Source of the DNA: Bryobacteraceae bacterium
GTDB lineage: Bacteria > Acidobacteriota > Terriglobia > Bryobacterales > Bryobacteraceae
Length of the DNA: 55,492 nucleotides
Assembly (NCBI GenBank): GCA_947458745.1
Contig: CANGYQ010000023.1
Span: 1 to 55,492, forward strand
Direction of reading: 5' to 3'
Shown here one piece after another: positions 54,601-55,492 of this stretch. The notes below the pieces were generated by a model, which saw nothing but the letters and a program-made list of their open reading frames with translations, was not told the DNA's origin and made no database searches. The number at the start of each line of letters is the position of its first letter. The first letter of the stretch is position 1. A program made the position numbers and the translations under genes.

Positions 54601-55353
54601 GTGCAGAAGAGGTTTACCAACGGCGACCAGATCGGCTTCAACTGGACGTGGGCGCACGCTATCGACATGGGTTCCACGTCGGAAGACAACGCCACGGCTG
54701 GCCGCGGCATTCTGATCAACCCCTACAACCGCTATCAGATGCGCGGTTCGGCGGACTTTGACCAGCGGCATAGCTACAACGCCAACTGGGTCTACGGCTT
54801 GCCGTGGGGCAAGGGCAAGCGCTGGATGTCCAGCCCGAGCGGCTTCGCTAATGCGGTATTGGGCGGTTGGCAGCTGGGTGGTATCTGGCGTCAGACGACG
54901 GGCTTGCCCGTTTCTGTCGGCCACAACCGTACCTGGCCGACGAACTACAACTTGACCGGCTGGGCTACCCAAATCGGCTCGTTTGTCGACGGAACCAGCA
55001 AGAACGCTCCGGCGCCTCCCGGTGGCCGCAGCGGCCCGAACGTGTTCGCTGATCCGGCGGCTGCGCTGAAGGCGTTTGACTTCACCAACCCCGGCGAAAT
55101 CGGTACCCGCAACTCGGTCCGTGGTGATGGTTTGTTCAACATCGACATGAGCTTGGCCAAGAGCTTCGAAATTCCGAAGCTGGACGGCCACACGGTGCAG
55201 TTCCGGTGGGAAGTCTTCAACGTCACCAACTCGGTGCGGTTTGACCCGCTGAACACCAACCTGGCGCTGTCCAACCCCTCCGCTTTCGGCCGCTACGCCG
55301 GAACGCTGGGTGGACCTCGCGTGATGCAGTTCGCGCTGCGTTACGAGTTCTAG
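51646..55353 (+). CDS. TonB-dependent receptor, Oar-like, with CarboxypepD-reg domain (3)
   Basis: A 1235-residue outer-membrane protein. ATG 51646 is preceded by AAGGGAG. Signal peptide 1-20 (MVKILTSMVLLVLFAFSSFG), regulatory-like domain (LVGSVADPTGAAVPGTSVVV, PPGKYRMVAKKAGF), plug region (LPFEGRRADRILSLQPGI, NITLDGVDINNQ, ISLVTRSGTNDVHGAGYWY) and a barrel that ends ALRYEF. Third member of this family in the window, and distinct in sequence from the others. A strong terminator follows. Confidence 0.9.
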   Translation: MVKILTSMVLLVLFAFSSFGQSLTSLVGSVADPTGAAVPGTSVVVTNADTNERREATSDASGRFAFQAMPPGKYRMVAKKAGFSDVIVQNIRLLVNTPSTLNIVFENVGAVTQTIEVSAEAVQLNTTDATLGNSFGTKPITQLPFEGRRADRILSLQPGISYIGDSDSVNGGSNVGTDRGGVVNGGRSDQSNITLDGVDINNQQTREPFNGALRVTLDSVQEFRVTTTNANADSSRGSGAQISLVTRSGTNDVHGAGYWYVRNKAFNANTFFNNSTVDASGRGLPTPKLNRNIYGGRIGGPIKKDKLFYFLNFEGQQDKLEQSVIRTVPRENMRNGTVDYLSVGGARVSVPGSELVNKIAGAGQVNQAALAALRAFPLPNDFTTGDGINTAGFRFNSPLARRYNTYVAKIDYVVNDKNRAFVRGQLQNDNEAGAPQFPGMAPNSVDLNNSKGLAVGWDSVINNSLISSSRFGFTRQGVETSGVGTYALTTFRGLDNPVGLTRSFRRFSPTTNFTQDFTWTKSKHTIQFGGSIRVYQNDRANYANSFFASTINSSWMTASGAVLSNPWNDAALGTSRINAGSRTSFNDATAAILGLVTQVTSRYNYVPSGGNVTAQAPGTPVLRKFQGEEAEMYIQDTWKATRNLTITAGLRYMYWPAIYEVNGVQTSPAIPLSQWFDTRVANAGNGLAGNTGLQPVSFQLANQPGGRPLYDNLKNWSPRFGLAYAPEGKSGLSKFLFGGPGKSVIRAGFGIYYDVFGSGLIREFDASALGLSTSLNNTSGRLTVAEAPRFTGIFNYPQSLVSAPPPAQFPVVQPNNFAITNSLDDKLRAPYTMRYNVSFTREFGRGLVITGSYVASAGKRTMTSEDLATPLNIRDPQSGQDYFTAATALTSLIRKNTPVSQVPRMPFWENMFPGIAGGGLTATQQAYNVYNDYFPDATGALESLDRFSDPGASRLGPFAFYSRQFSYLRALRSVGFSTYHSMQWTVQKRFTNGDQIGFNWTWAHAIDMGSTSEDNATAGRGILINPYNRYQMRGSADFDQRHSYNANWVYGLPWGKGKRWMSSPSGFANAVLGGWQLGGIWRQTTGLPVSVGHNRTWPTNYNLTGWATQIGSFVDGTSKNAPAPPGGRSGPNVFADPAAALKAFDFTNPGEIGTRNSVRGDGLFNIDMSLAKSFEIPKLDGHTVQFRWEVFNVTNSVRFDPLNTNLALSNPSAFGRYAGTLGGPRVMQFALRYEF

Positions 55354-55380
55354 GCGACAGCAGAAGTTGTTTCGATCATC

Positions 55381-55410
55381 AATGGCGGGCCTTCGGGTCC
55401 GCCATTTTTG
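55381..55410 (+). terminator. Intrinsic terminator of TonB receptor 3
   Basis: AATGGCGGGCC, loop TTCG, GGTCCGCCATT: an 11-bp stem with a UUCG tetraloop, followed by TTTGTTT. It begins 27 bases past the receptor stop. Confidence 0.9.
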
Positions 55411-55439
55411 TTTGTGCTGATCTCGTTTATTCTTATCTC

Positions 55440-55492
55440 ATGGCCACTCAAGCAGCGATCTCGGTGGAAGAGTACCTGCGGTCGAGCTACGA
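55440..55492 (+). CDS. Partial gene, Uma2-like N terminus
   Basis: Only 17 codons are visible before the window ends (MATQAAISVEEYLRSSY). ISVEEYL is the common beginning of Uma2/DUF820 family nuclease-fold proteins, so that is the most likely identity. Too short to be certain. Confidence 0.5.
   Translation, partial: MATQAAISVEEYLRSSY

Overview
The window is about 55.5 kb of GC-rich bacterial chromosome. Three very large Oar-like TonB-dependent receptors with an N-terminal carboxypeptidase-regulatory-like domain, several Gfo/Idh, cytochrome c and FGE-type proteins, an IS481 element and an NtrYX-type system point to a soil Acidobacteriota of the Solibacteres/Bryobacterales type. That placement is an inference from gene content; no rRNA is present. 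Genes switch strand often and operons are short. I see no prophage, CRISPR array or tRNA.

Layout. 1-1.4 kb: an IS481-like element whose transposase has lost an internal segment. 1.4-10.6 kb: zinc-ribbon protein, class IV aminotransferase divergent from ThiO glycine oxidase, SelA-fold PLP enzyme, HipA-like kinase, a histone-H1-like low-complexity protein, an MltD-type transglycosylase and ThiC. 10.7-14.9 kb: FAD oxidoreductase, TylF-type methyltransferase, NodB-type deacetylase and CelD-type acetyltransferase, resembling a glycan/glycolipid tailoring locus. 15.0-20.0 kb: LarE coupled to a nucleotidyltransferase and a tiny overlapping ORF, a TIGR01777 epimerase, a class II photolyase and a radical SAM/SPASM protein. 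20.1-26.4 kb: TonB receptor 1 (clear sigma70 promoter and terminator) and an exported KatG whose promoter carries a near-consensus OxyR site.

27.9-31.9 kb is the most unusual part. A metallo-beta-lactamase/rhodanese protein faces an in-frame chimera of a TetR DNA-binding domain and the C-terminal half of an RND outer-membrane factor. After a YebC-RuvC-lipoprotein-like operon comes a probable selenoprotein: a MerT-like membrane domain and a thioredoxin-like domain joined in one frame through a single UGA, followed by a SECIS-like hairpin. A truncated SDR gene sits next to it. I regard the selenoprotein as the best candidate for an overlooked system here.

31.9-43.8 kb: cytochrome c/copper-monooxygenase-like protein, D-tagatose 3-epimerase-family isomerase, TonB receptor 2, a lone fliM, mtaB, a Tat-exported alkaline phosphatase and a PIN-domain pair of lower GC. 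42.4-47.3 kb: an overlapping ntrY-ntrX-nuoM operon in which the NtrX GAFTGA loop is altered. 47.3-55.5 kb: a TIG-like protein, the SRP RNA gene (ffs), a Tat-exported Gfo/Idh oxidoreductase overlapping a cytochrome c-FGE fusion, pyrF, TonB receptor 3 with a strong terminator, and the first codons of a Uma2-like gene. A palindromic dispersed repeat occurs five times between genes across the window.
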